From contig NZ_FMAY01000004.1 of assembly GCF_900094925.1 (NCBI RefSeq), positions 62,001 to 126,000 on the forward strand: a stretch of DNA of 64,000 nt. Direction: 5' to 3'. Source of the stretch: Kosakonia oryzendophytica (lineage in GTDB: Bacteria > Pseudomonadota > Gammaproteobacteria > Enterobacterales > Enterobacteriaceae). The notes beneath the pieces are model-generated. The model was not told the DNA's origin. It worked only from the letters and a program-made list of their open reading frames with translations, and searched no databases. Position 1 is the stretch's first letter, and each line of letters opens with the position of its first letter. Shown here piece after piece: positions 36,370 through 44,496 of the stretch. Made by a program: the position numbers and the translations under genes.

Positions 36370-36842
36370 GCAATATTTAAAGAGAGAAACGAGCCGGAGA
36401 GTCAGAAGAGTATCAGGGAAGGTAAATAGCCAGTGTGCTTCACTTACGGAAGTATCCTGTTAATCTGGCAGAGCGACCGTATCCTGATGCTTATGCCCCC
36501 AGTGGCCGGGTGACTTCAGAAAAAAGTCTGCCGTTCCAGGCGAATAGCGTGCCAGGGTGGAGCATTAAGGCTGGCGCGGTTATCGTTTTCATTGGTATTG
36601 ACATAAGTAGCTGGAGAAACGCTTCATCGGATGCCAAAACAAAAGCAAACGCCGTTCACCTCTTAGCTGAGATAGCATTGTTAATTATGATGAATCCCAG
36701 AGAATCAACTTCCACCTCACAGTTTCGATAACGACAAAATATCATTGCAATGGCAGCAAGCTTATTTCTAATAAGTGAAATTGAATTTCTATTCATTGAA
36801 AAGGGAAAATTCACCTCGGTTACAAATATTGGGAATTAACAG
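36370..36842. other. Gene-poor AT-rich stretch
   Basis: No gene is supported here. A 98-codon frame at 36435-36731 on the plus strand lacks a ribosome site, has no recognisable motif and is probably chance or decayed coding sequence. The composition drops toward AT-rich on the right, unlike the backbone, as in transferred or decaying DNA. Confidence 0.4.
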
Positions 36843-37193
36843 TCACAGATAATAAAAGTCTTGCTTAGTATCGCTTATGTTCGTCCCGAGAAAAACTATA
36901 TCAAAGGCTTTCTTGCATGCTGCATCTGTTGTCTCAGTGACTGGGAGAATAGCTATTTCAGTCCCTGACATGCAACGCTCATCAATGCGTCACAGACTGA
37001 CCAACATCGTATCGTCTTCGTTGGCTGGTGCAGTAAAACAGGTATGAAATTGCCAGTAACAAGCATCACCATAATTTTGAACAGAGCTAATATAGCCAGA
37101 TTTTGGGTTCCTTGAATGATGTTTGGTGTGAAGACAAGTGAAGTCGTCATTCCCGCAATTTCTGGTATCCATCTGAATAAGAAGGTTTTTCAA
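36843..37193 (-). pseudogene. Interrupted small Cys-rich gene (in-frame TGA)
   Basis: One reading frame runs from a TTG at 37193 (or an ATG 21 nt inside) through NCGNDDFTCLHTKHHSRN and DACYWQFHTCFTAP to LVSL, meets a TGA at 36990-36992, then continues in the same frame as RIDERCMSGTEIAILPVTET and on to NISDTKQDFYYL and a final TGA. The joined product would be about 116 aa. A single base change (CGA or TGG to TGA) would explain the break. No signal peptide remains. Alternatives are two short genes or a sequencing error. The family is not recognised. Confidence 0.5.
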
Positions 37194-37225
37194 AATCCTA
37201 CATACTTTTTAAGAAAATTGTATAA

Positions 37226-37254
37226 TGCTATCTTCAATGGAATTGAAGATAGCA
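37226..37254. repeat. 13-bp perfect inverted repeat upstream of the DUF3289 gene
   Basis: TGCTATCTTCAAT and its exact complement ATTGAAGATAGCA are separated by GGA. The right arm ends one base before the AAGGAA ribosome site of the DUF3289 gene. It is either an operator or an mRNA hairpin next to the ribosome site; the T-run needed for a terminator is absent. Confidence 0.7.
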
Positions 37255-37270
37255 AAGGAATGGATTAAAA

Positions 37271-38080
37271 ATGCATGGAATTGATCGACCGTTAACGATT
37301 TTCATCACTAAGAAACCCTTTAATGATCATAGCGCTGATGATATGCAATGTGGAGACATGGACGAAAAAACTCTCAAGTCAAAGTTTCATCTTCATCAGG
37401 TTTCATCATTAGTCGATTGGTCTACTTTTCACTCCCCTTATGATCATCCAGCTCTACGCAATCTCCCTGCCTATTCTAAAGAAAAAGTTATAGCTATACT
37501 TTTCGACGAACTAAGAAATCAATCACGAGCTTTCTCTTTTATCGGCACACACCAGGGTTTAATAACTAAATTAATAAATCACATGCAATATAAAAATGGT
37601 GCCGATTACAGGGACTTGCAATTGGATCAGGCTTACAATCGAATGATACTTAACGATAAATCTGATGGCAATATTTTAACTGCCATACAATATGTTCTGA
37701 GCACTCACGATTTTAATGCCAGGCAATTAAGCAAGGAATCCTTTATTGATGTATTTTCCTTAGTCCATTTGCCAAAATTTGTAGGTTGGCAAAATTGCAT
37801 AAACGGTCCAGGAATATCAGTACATGATATCAACAGCACTGAAATCATTATTGAATCCATTGTATTCCAAGAAAATCGATATACTGCAACGATTCATTTC
37901 AAAGCACAGGATCATTTTGGTCTGGATCAAGAAGATATTAGCAAATTTAAATTTAAATTTAATACGATAAGTTTCTTTCGTATTTGGTTTGTCCTACAAC
38001 GCTATTGCAAGTTTTCTTACAAACCTTTCTTCACTAATTTTAATGCAAGGATAACAATAAGTGGCGAAAACAATGCTTAA
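37271..38080 (+). CDS. DUF3289 (YPO3983 family) protein, candidate T6SS-type effector
   Basis: 269 aa, AT-rich codons unlike the backbone. The C-terminal DUF3289 block is clear: HFKAQDHFGLDQEDISKFKF, FRIWFVLQRYCKFSYKPFFT. The N-terminal half (SLVDWSTFHSPYDHP) is family-like as well. The molecular activity is unknown. In many enterobacteria this family lies beside DUF943 membrane proteins and T6SS or Rhs genes, suggesting a toxin. It overlaps the DUF943 gene by 20 bp. An AAGGAA site lies upstream, directly after a 13-bp inverted repeat. Confidence 0.82.
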   Translation: MHGIDRPLTIFITKKPFNDHSADDMQCGDMDEKTLKSKFHLHQVSSLVDWSTFHSPYDHPALRNLPAYSKEKVIAILFDELRNQSRAFSFIGTHQGLITKLINHMQYKNGADYRDLQLDQAYNRMILNDKSDGNILTAIQYVLSTHDFNARQLSKESFIDVFSLVHLPKFVGWQNCINGPGISVHDINSTEIIIESIVFQENRYTATIHFKAQDHFGLDQEDISKFKFKFNTISFFRIWFVLQRYCKFSYKPFFTNFNARITISGENNA

Positions 38081-38516
38081 AAAAACATTAATCACAGGCA
38101 TATTTATACTAGCAACCTGTATCCTCTGGTTGTTCTTTCTGCCCACAAAGGTTGTCAGGGTCGACAACCATTTAGTTTATCTGGATCATGCCCCCATCAC
38201 CAATGAAGGTAAAATTAATTGGTGGAAGAAAAATAGAGTTCACCTTCAAGAGAAATACCATCTTATTGAAAACCCTGAGAGTTTCACGGTAGTGATCATG
38301 CGGTTTGGTGGATATAAAAGCCTGCCAACAGGCAGTAACGATGGTAGCATTGATGACTACCACTGTTTTGATGACATTAAAAATAAAGAAAACTGTGTTT
38401 ACAATCATGGAATTATGATCATTAGTGGTAACTTAAATAAAAAAATATATTATGGCATTGGTAATAAAATTTATTCAGAGACACCTGGAGGCAAGTTAAT
38501 ATTACTTAAAGAGTAA
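38061..38516 (+). CDS. DUF943 family membrane-anchored protein, candidate immunity partner
   Basis: 151 aa from a GTG at 38061 (AAGGAT upstream); an ATG at 38073 is an alternative. One N-terminal helix (LITGIFILATCILWLFFL) anchors a periplasmic domain with the DUF943 landmarks APITNEGKINWWKKNR, YHLIENPESFTVVIMRFGGY and YHCFDDIKNKENCVY. It overlaps the DUF3289 gene by 20 bp, so the pair is translationally coupled. The immunity role is inferred. Confidence 0.82.
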   Translation: MAKTMLKKTLITGIFILATCILWLFFLPTKVVRVDNHLVYLDHAPITNEGKINWWKKNRVHLQEKYHLIENPESFTVVIMRFGGYKSLPTGSNDGSIDDYHCFDDIKNKENCVYNHGIMIISGNLNKKIYYGIGNKIYSETPGGKLILLKE

Positions 38517-38618
38517 ATCACATAACGGCCACACGCAACATGTTTCATCCAGGATAAAAATAGAAAAAAACTACTATTGATGAGGATTCGCGAATGACAA
38601 ATGCAAGAGAAAACCATC

Positions 38619-38984
38619 ATGCTGTGTAATAAAGCAATACTCTTAAGCACTATACTTTTGTTCTCAGCGACGGCAATGGCAGAAAAAATCGTCTGCCCGA
38701 CAACACTACAGATTAAAAATAAACCTCACCGATTGAGTGATGTCAGCCTTTTTAGCGGGCCTCCTGAAGAACGTGGTGAATTAATCCCGGATACCGAAGA
38801 CGATACGGTGTGGACGATAAGAGGTTACCCCTTCTACGACAGTACGGGCGAAGTGCCTTTTTATCTTGTTTGCAAGTATAAAGGCACGAAAGAGACCGTC
38901 ACGTTGAAAGTACCGGACAGCGCCAAAAAATGTTCCGCCTGGCTGGAAGGCGGCATAAATCATCTGTTTGCGGCGTGCGAATAG
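38619..38984 (+). CDS. STY0301 family periplasmic protein, copy 4 (candidate immunity protein)
   Basis: 121 aa from the ATG at 38619, 9 nt after AAGAG, the same spacing as the three copies at 8-10 kb. A signal peptide ends at AMAEK. It keeps CPTTLQIKNK, PDTEDDTVWTI, YLVCKYKGTKET, KKCSAWL and the final ACE, with four cysteines. It follows DUF943 and is itself followed by a terminator, then a lysozyme gene. It may protect against that lysozyme or be an orphan antidote. Confidence 0.83.
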   Translation: MLCNKAILLSTILLFSATAMAEKIVCPTTLQIKNKPHRLSDVSLFSGPPEERGELIPDTEDDTVWTIRGYPFYDSTGEVPFYLVCKYKGTKETVTLKVPDSAKKCSAWLEGGINHLFAACE

Positions 38985-39026
38985 AGGATAAAAAGAAGAT
39001 TCCTTATATTTAACCAGGAATATACA

Positions 39027-39052
39027 GGCCACCTTCAGGTGGCCTTTTTTTA
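39027..39052 (+). terminator. Terminator after STY0301 copy 4
   Basis: GGCCACC / GGTGGCC stem, TTCA loop and seven T's, 43 bp past the stop. The lysozyme gene downstream therefore needs its own promoter, which must lie in the AT-rich 270 bp that follows; nothing else was seen in that gap. Confidence 0.9.
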
Positions 39053-39321
39053 GCCAAAAAATATACCAGCAGAACAAAAAAAATACGTTTGCTTACACGC
39101 TCACTCTTTTCCGAAAAAAAACCTCTATTGATGAAGTGCTGATGCTGTTACAACCGACTTCGTTTTCTTTGCAAGCTCTTCTGAGAATAAAGTGACCTCA
39201 TTGTGCTTTCTGTGAATTTCTGTTGTACGAGGATGTTATTCACATCACTCAGAAGAAATCCAGACAGACAATAAAAGAGAAACATTATTCACAAAAAAAT
39301 GAAAATCAATGAGGAACAGCC

Positions 39322-40062
39322 ATGTCTGAATATGATGATACCTGCACCGTCCATGATACATGGAGCGGTCCAATTTGTTCTTTTGATGGTAATAACAAAC
39401 CCGGAGGAACAACGTCCAATGGTGACGGGAGTCGCGATGCCGTCGGGGGCGTAACCGATAAAACTAAAATCGTTGTTGTTAGTACCAAAGAGTACAGTGG
39501 CGCTTATATGTCGATGTGCACAACGAACCTGAGTGTTCATGAGGGTTTTAAAAACGCCATGTATCAGGATAGCGAAGGAAATATTACCGTTGGCATCGGA
39601 CATTTAATTGTTAATCTTACCGCAGCGCTGGCATTACCCTTCACCCGCACACATACCACTCACGGGCACGGTGATGATGAAGACACGGAAGTATCGGCGA
39701 GTGATAAAGATATAACTACAGCATTTAATGCTATTAAAGCAAACCCTAAAGCCTGGACGTTGGCTCATTTAACAAATAAAGCAGTTATTGAAACCTGTAT
39801 CAAAGATGTTCAAACCACAGAGGCGGGTTTGCGCGGACTCTATTCAGACTATGATAGTTTTCCTGATGGCGTAAAAACTGCCCTTGTGGATATGGGATTT
39901 AATCTGGGGATCGGCAAGCTTAAAAGTGCCTTCCCCGCTTTCAATGCCGCTGTTAATAAAAAGGACTGGGCGACAGCAGCAAAAGAATCGCACAGAACAA
40001 AAATTTCTGAGTCCCGTAATACGGACACAGCCAATCAGTTACTCTCTGCGGTAAAAAAATAA
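39322..40062 (+). CDS. T4-type lysozyme (GH24) effector-like protein
   Basis: 246 aa with a GAGGAAC site. Residues 1-65 are a polar, Gly/Thr-rich region without signal peptide. From residue 70 the phage lysozyme fold begins: Glu74 in SVHEGFKNAM, Asp83 and Thr89 in MYQDSEGNITVGIGHLI. The Glu-9-Asp-6-Thr spacing is the same as Glu11/Asp20/Thr26 of T4 lysozyme. A His-rich insert (HTTHGHGDDED) follows, and FNLGIGKLKSAFPAFN is a second family landmark. It should cut the glycan strands of peptidoglycan. The lack of holin or spanin genes and the neighbours argue for an interbacterial toxin rather than a phage remnant. Confidence 0.82.
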   Translation: MSEYDDTCTVHDTWSGPICSFDGNNKPGGTTSNGDGSRDAVGGVTDKTKIVVVSTKEYSGAYMSMCTTNLSVHEGFKNAMYQDSEGNITVGIGHLIVNLTAALALPFTRTHTTHGHGDDEDTEVSASDKDITTAFNAIKANPKAWTLAHLTNKAVIETCIKDVQTTEAGLRGLYSDYDSFPDGVKTALVDMGFNLGIGKLKSAFPAFNAAVNKKDWATAAKESHRTKISESRNTDTANQLLSAVKK

Positions 40063-40065
40063 ACG

Positions 40066-40093
40066 CAAAGGCGCACGATGCTGCGCCTTTTTT
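40066..40093 (+). terminator. Terminator of the lysozyme gene
   Basis: AAAGGCGCA / TGCGCCTTT stem with a 6-nt loop and a run of T's, starting 4 bp after the lysozyme stop. Confidence 0.88.
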
Positions 40094-40151
40094 CTCCCCA
40101 CACCTTAATAGCATGAGCATTCTGCCAGGCCCGGCTATGAAACGTTACGCC

Positions 40152-41105
40152 TTATCCCCTCTCCATCGCGTGGGTGAACTGCTGTTCAAGCATAGAACGT
40201 CCCCACTGCTCACCCTGCCATTCCCTGGTCAGCCTGAAGCCGAAAGATTCATAAAGACGTCGTGCAGCGTGAAGACCACTAAAGGTCCAGAGTTGGACTG
40301 CTGAGAATTGTTGCTCATCGCAAAACTGCATCGCGCGGGCAAGCAACTGGCGACCGATGCCAGTACCACGACATATATCATCGAGAATAAACCAGCGCAG
40401 ATGTGCTTCATTATTTCCCAAGTCTTCCCCATCAATAGCCACCGATCCAACCACCCGCCCATCCAGAACCGCGAGCCAAATGTTGTTGCGCTCGCTTTCC
40501 AGTCGGCCAGCAAATTCGGCCAGGCCCGAAGCCACTTTGCTCTCAAAAAAATACCCAAAACCATAATGGTTCGAGTAGTAGTTCGCATGCATTTCGCTGA
40601 TACGGCCAATCATCCCCGGCAGATAACCGGTGATAATGTCAGGCTTGTCGCCAGGAGGAAGTGGCGTGCCTTTCCGGCAGGCTTCCAGTGCAGAAGCATA
40701 GGCTGAGAGGCCGCTAGCTACCATACTTTGCCGGGCGGGATCCAGGTACTCCATCGCTTGCTGCACACGCGTCTCACCGTAGCTGTTTATGCGAGATACA
40801 CTCTCCTTTCCCTGTGCGGTCAGCACCAGCTTCTTGTACCGTGCATCCTCCGCCAGCGGTACCTCCTGTAATTCGCCCGCACGAATGAGTTTCGCCAGCA
40901 TTCGACTGACACTGGACTTCTCCAAACCAAGCAGTTGCACCAGTTGTGCAGCAGTGACGGAGCCGCGCATTCCTACTTCCAGCAGAGTATGCACTGCCGA
41001 GGGAGAGTAATCGGTAGCGGCAAGCGTGCTGTTCATAAATCCCAGTTCACGAACCATCTGACGCGATGCCACACGGATGTCGTTGATAAGCTCAGGTGCT
41101 GCCAT
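40152..41105 (-). CDS. MarR-GNAT fusion: HTH regulator with acetyltransferase domain
   Basis: 317 aa. The N-terminal MarR domain (about 1-145) has the winged helix VTAAQLVQLLGLEKSSVSRMLAKLIRAGEL and a wing LAEDARYKKLVLT. The C-terminal GNAT domain (about 155-317) has WFILDDICRGTGIGRQLLARAM (acetyl-CoA loop RGTGIG) and YESFGFRLTREWQ. Such fusions are common in proteobacteria, and their targets are mostly unknown. It is convergent with the lysozyme gene and probably autoregulated through its 289-bp upstream region. Confidence 0.9.
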   Translation of the reverse strand: MAAPELINDIRVASRQMVRELGFMNSTLAATDYSPSAVHTLLEVGMRGSVTAAQLVQLLGLEKSSVSRMLAKLIRAGELQEVPLAEDARYKKLVLTAQGKESVSRINSYGETRVQQAMEYLDPARQSMVASGLSAYASALEACRKGTPLPPGDKPDIITGYLPGMIGRISEMHANYYSNHYGFGYFFESKVASGLAEFAGRLESERNNIWLAVLDGRVVGSVAIDGEDLGNNEAHLRWFILDDICRGTGIGRQLLARAMQFCDEQQFSAVQLWTFSGLHAARRLYESFGFRLTREWQGEQWGRSMLEQQFTHAMERG

Positions 41106-41394
41106 GGTATGACCCGTTCAGAATAGGTAGTTGCACAATACAACCATCTATTATTCAGCCTGTCAATTGTAAAACGATGTAAGAGGAGAAATAGATTTTT
41201 TATAAACGCAACGACACATCTCATTTTCACGTTTACCAGGCAGCCAGCTTAAACGTTATAAAACCGACACTATCAGCACTATTCCCATACAGTCTGGTTC
41301 ATTACACCACAGCGGAAATTCCTGATATGCAAGATGCCACTCTCGAATTTATGCCACACGCGACATAATGCACTGGTTATATAAATCATTCCCT
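41106..41394. other. AT-rich upstream region of the MarR-GNAT gene
   Basis: A gene-free interval that must hold the MarR-GNAT promoter. No clear terminator or operator palindrome was seen, and the short frames have no ribosome site. Confidence 0.4.
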
Positions 41395-41733
41395 CTACTC
41401 ATTTATACTATTTTTTCTTCGCTCAATTAAATATTTTCGTTGATTTTCAGTTTTACTTGCCAACTGAAGATCTTCCATCCAGGAACCCAGCTTTTCTTTA
41501 TTTTTATGCATGAGAAAAAAATTAACATATGAGACATTAATTTCATCTCCGCACCGCTCGCAAAAGACTTTTCTTTTTATTAAAAAAGGGATTGTCTTAA
41601 TATCAAAAAAAGTCACCCACTCTGTCTCAGAATAGAGCCCCCATGATTTTTCACAACCACAATTATAACAATAATTGTTAATAAAATACGGAGTTCTGCA
41701 ACTTTCCTTTAACCACCCGAAGATAATAAACAC
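41395..41733 (-). CDS. Small zinc-ribbon protein
   Basis: 112 aa, very AT-rich codons. Two CxxC pairs (Cys22/Cys25 in YCYNCGCE and Cys58/Cys61 in VFCERCGDE) form a zinc ribbon. The stretch EWVTFFDIKTIPFLIKRK between them is typical of a family of small zinc-ribbon proteins that begin with IIFGW. The C-terminal third is charged and helical. No function is known. The base composition suggests transfer. Confidence 0.65.
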   Translation of the reverse strand: MFIIFGWLKESCRTPYFINNYCYNCGCEKSWGLYSETEWVTFFDIKTIPFLIKRKVFCERCGDEINVSYVNFFLMHKNKEKLGSWMEDLQLASKTENQRKYLIERRKNSINE

Positions 41734-41900
41734 ACATCACCCCAATAATTTGTTATTTTGAGATTTTCCTGACCTGCTTTGCGAAAGCATATTAACAGAA
41801 TGAAATATCACAGCATATATGCATGTCGATGTAATATAAAAATACCACTCTCTTCGGTTATATAGGATTTTAATATCACCCTAAATTAAACTCCAGGCAC

Positions 41901-41928
41901 AAAAAAGCCGCACTTAAATACGTGCGGC
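41901..41928 (-). terminator. Terminator of the secreted protein gene at 41951
   Basis: GCCGCAC / GTGCGGC stem with an 8-nt loop followed on the minus strand by six T's, 23 bp past the stop of the upstream gene. Confidence 0.88.
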
Positions 41929-41950
41929 GTTGGTAGAATTTTTTGATATT

Positions 41951-42358
41951 TTACTGGATCTTATCCGCCTGAATCGTGGCGTATCCGGTGTTATCAACGC
42001 AGTTATCATCTGTGACAAACGCCATAAACGTTGCCGGCGTAGGTACATTCACCGTAATTGGTGTATTACCCAGCGTTGTTCCCCAGCGAGCGTTGCCAAG
42101 CCCTCCCTGCAAATAAATAGTGCTGATGTTGCAGCCATTCGCTAACGAACCGTTCATACAACTCATGTTATTAGAGGGCAATGACATTTTATATGTGCCA
42201 GGTGCCAGCTGGAATTGCAATGCTGTACCGACCTGAACTTGCACATTACTTAGCGGTGGATAAATACAATGCGCCTTAGCGCCGATTACGAAAGATTCGG
42301 CCTGACTTCCAAACGACAGGAAACCAAGCAGGAAGAGTGCATGTAATTTGGTTTTCAT
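41951..42358 (-). CDS. Secreted small beta-sandwich-like protein of unknown function
   Basis: 135 aa from the ATG at 42358, which has AAGGAATG upstream; an ATG 18 nt earlier is less likely. The signal peptide MKTKLHALFLLGFLSFGSQA is cleaved before ESFV. The mature part has four cysteines (AHCIY, MSCMN, NGCNI, DNCVD) and many short hydrophobic strands (TALQFQLAPGTYKM, PITVNVPTPATFMAFV, a final DNCVDNTGYATIQ). This looks like a secreted beta-sandwich, perhaps lectin-like, but the family is not recognised. It is absent from this place in K-12. Confidence 0.7.
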   Translation of the reverse strand: MKTKLHALFLLGFLSFGSQAESFVIGAKAHCIYPPLSNVQVQVGTALQFQLAPGTYKMSLPSNNMSCMNGSLANGCNISTIYLQGGLGNARWGTTLGNTPITVNVPTPATFMAFVTDDNCVDNTGYATIQADKIQ

Positions 42359-42617
42359 GGTTAACATTCCTTTCATAGAGAACGAGATAACGTTATGGCA
42401 GCGCTGCCGAAACAGAGATTACCTTTCTCGACTCAACCTCATCCAGGCGATGCTGTCTTGATATATACCAAACAACAAACCTGACACGGTATGCAGCCAA
42501 CTGCTATTTGCAGACACACACCGAAGCACACCGCACCGCTTTAATCGCTATAAATTTTGCCCGGAGACCTGTACAATCCCTGCCCTAAGCATCCTATAAC
42601 TGATTATTTTTTGAACT
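42359..42617. promoter_or_regulatory. Divergent region upstream of rimO
   Basis: A gene-free 259-bp interval holding the promoters of the leftward secreted-protein gene and rightward rimO. No operator was identified. It marks the right border of the accessory block. Confidence 0.45.
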
Positions 42618-43943
42618 ATGAGCAATGTGAACCTGCAGCCGAAAATCGGCTTTGTCTCTCTTGGTTGTCCGAAAAACCTGGTGGATTCTGAACGTATCCT
42701 TACCGAACTGCGTACCGAAGGCTACGACGTTGTACCTACCTATGACGATGCCGATATGGTGATCGTCAACACCTGCGGTTTTATCGACAGCGCAGTACAA
42801 GAGTCGCTGGAAGCCATCGGCGAAGCGTTGAACGAAAACGGCAAAGTGATCGTCACCGGCTGCCTGGGCGCAAAAGAAGATCAGATCCGCGAAGTGCACC
42901 CGAAAGTGCTGGAAATCACCGGACCGCACAGCTACGAGCAGGTGCTTTCTCATGTTCACCATTATGTACCGAAACCGAAACACAACCCGTTCTTAAGCCT
43001 GGTGCCGGAACAGGGCGTGAAATTGACGCCGCGTCACTACGCTTATCTTAAAATTTCCGAAGGCTGCAACCATCGCTGCACCTTTTGCATCATCCCCTCG
43101 ATGCGCGGCGATCTGGTCAGCCGCCCGATTGGCGATGTACTGGCGGAAGCCAAACGTCTGGTGGATGCCGGAGTGAAAGAGCTGTTAGTGATCTCTCAGG
43201 ACACCTCCGCCTACGGCGTTGACGTTAAACACCGTATGGGCTTCCACAACGGCGAGCCAGTAAAAACCAGCATGGTCGGCCTGTGTGAGCAACTGGCGAA
43301 ACTCGGCGTCTGGACGCGTCTGCACTACGTCTACCCCTATCCGCACGTGGATGATGTTATTCCGCTGATGGCCGAAGGTAAAATCCTGCCGTACCTGGAT
43401 ATTCCGCTTCAGCACGCCAGCCCGCGCATTCTGAAACTGATGAAGCGCCCGGGCTCTGTCGATCGGCAGTTGGCGCGCATCAAGCAGTGGCGTGAAATCT
43501 GCCCGGAGCTGACCTTGCGTTCTACGTTTATCGTCGGCTTCCCGGGTGAAACCGAAGAAGATTTCCAGATGCTGCTCGATTTCCTGAAAGAAGCACGTCT
43601 GGATCGCGTTGGCTGCTTCAAATACAGCCCGGTCGAAGGCGCTACCGCCAATGAACTGGCGGATCAGGTGCCAGAAGAGATTAAAGAAGAGCGCTGGAAC
43701 CGCTTTATGCAACTGCAACAGCAGATCTCTGCTGAACGTTTGCAGGAAAAAATCGGTCGCGAAATCCTGGTGATTATTGATGAAGTGGATGACGAAGGTG
43801 CGATTGGTCGCAGCATGGCAGATGCACCGGAAATTGACGGTGCCGTCTACCTGAACGGCGAAACCGCTGTGAAGCCGGGCGATGTTGTCCGTGTGAAAGT
43901 GGAAAACGCCGACGAATATGATCTGTGGGGCACCCGGGTTTAA
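42618..43943 (+). CDS. rimO: Ribosomal protein S12 methylthiotransferase RimO
   Basis: 441 aa, the E. coli length. The N-terminal UPF0004 domain ([35 protein letters not shown]) carries three cysteines for the second iron-sulfur cluster. The radical-SAM domain has Cys150, Cys154 and Cys157 in [16 protein letters not shown], and a C-terminal TRAM domain binds S12. It methylthiolates Asp89 of ribosomal protein S12. It is followed not by yliF/yliE, as in K-12, but by a tandem repeat array. Confidence 0.97.
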   Translation: MSNVNLQPKIGFVSLGCPKNLVDSERILTELRTEGYDVVPTYDDADMVIVNTCGFIDSAVQESLEAIGEALNENGKVIVTGCLGAKEDQIREVHPKVLEITGPHSYEQVLSHVHHYVPKPKHNPFLSLVPEQGVKLTPRHYAYLKISEGCNHRCTFCIIPSMRGDLVSRPIGDVLAEAKRLVDAGVKELLVISQDTSAYGVDVKHRMGFHNGEPVKTSMVGLCEQLAKLGVWTRLHYVYPYPHVDDVIPLMAEGKILPYLDIPLQHASPRILKLMKRPGSVDRQLARIKQWREICPELTLRSTFIVGFPGETEEDFQMLLDFLKEARLDRVGCFKYSPVEGATANELADQVPEEIKEERWNRFMQLQQQISAERLQEKIGREILVIIDEVDDEGAIGRSMADAPEIDGAVYLNGETAVKPGDVVRVKVENADEYDLWGTRV

Positions 43944-43953
43944 ATCGTTTTAA

Positions 43954-44487
43954 CCCTCACCCCACCCCTCTCCCTGAAAGGGAGAGGGAGAAAAGCACTA
44001 TCCCCTGCTGCCGCTGTACGGAGCGGGAATCAACAAAACCGCACCGCGCGTTTGTCTCTCCTCCGCTCTCTCCCTGAAAGGGAGAGGGAGAAAAGCACTT
44101 TCTCCCGTTGCCGCCGTGCGGAGCGGGAATCAACAAAACCGCACCACGCGTTTGTCTCTCCTCCGCTCTGTCCCTGAAAGAGAGAGGGAGAAAAGCACTA
44201 TCCCCTGCTGCCGCTGTGCGGAGCGGGAATCAACAAAACCGCACCGCGCGTTTGTCTCTCCTCCACTCTGTCCCTGAAAGAGAGAGGGAGAAAAGCACTA
44301 TCCCCTGCTGCCGCTGTGCGGAGCGGGAATCAACAAAACCGCACCGCGCGTTTGTCTCTCCTCCATTCTGTCCCTGAGGGAGAGGGAGAAAAGCACTATC
44401 TCCCGTTGTCACTGAGCGAAGCGGGAATCAACAAAACGGCGCCGAACGGTTCCCTCGCCCCTTCGGGGAGAGGGTTAGGGTGAGGGG
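43954..44487. repeat. 100-bp tandem repeat array (about 5 copies) between rimO and gsiD
   Basis: The anchor AAAAGCAC recurs at 43991, 44091, 44191, 44291 and 44389: four 100-bp steps, the last 2 bp short. Each unit holds a hairpin (CTCTCCCTGAAAGGGAGAG), GCGGGAATCAACAAAACCGC and TTTGTCTCTCCTCC. The array opens with CCCTCACCCC and closes with GGGTGAGGGG, an inverted pair, so it appears to have grown inside a palindromic intergenic element. It fills the 553-bp gap between convergent rimO and gsiD. No gene is supported, though frames run through it. Confidence 0.93.
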
Positions 44488-44496
44488 AAACCAGCA

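Noticed and set aside
36990-36992. Selenocysteine read-through of the in-frame TGA
   Set aside because: No SECIS-like hairpin was evident immediately downstream, and the context (small Cys-rich frame in decaying AT-rich DNA) fits a nonsense mutation better.
39322-40062. Prophage lysis cassette
   Set aside because: No holin, spanin, terminase, tail or integrase gene lies near. The lysozyme has a long non-phage N-terminus and sits among effector-like pairs.
44108-44412. Coding frames of 60-89 codons on both strands through the 100-bp repeat
   Set aside because: They arise because the 100-bp unit stays partly open when repeated. The predicted peptides are themselves repeats and lack ribosome sites.
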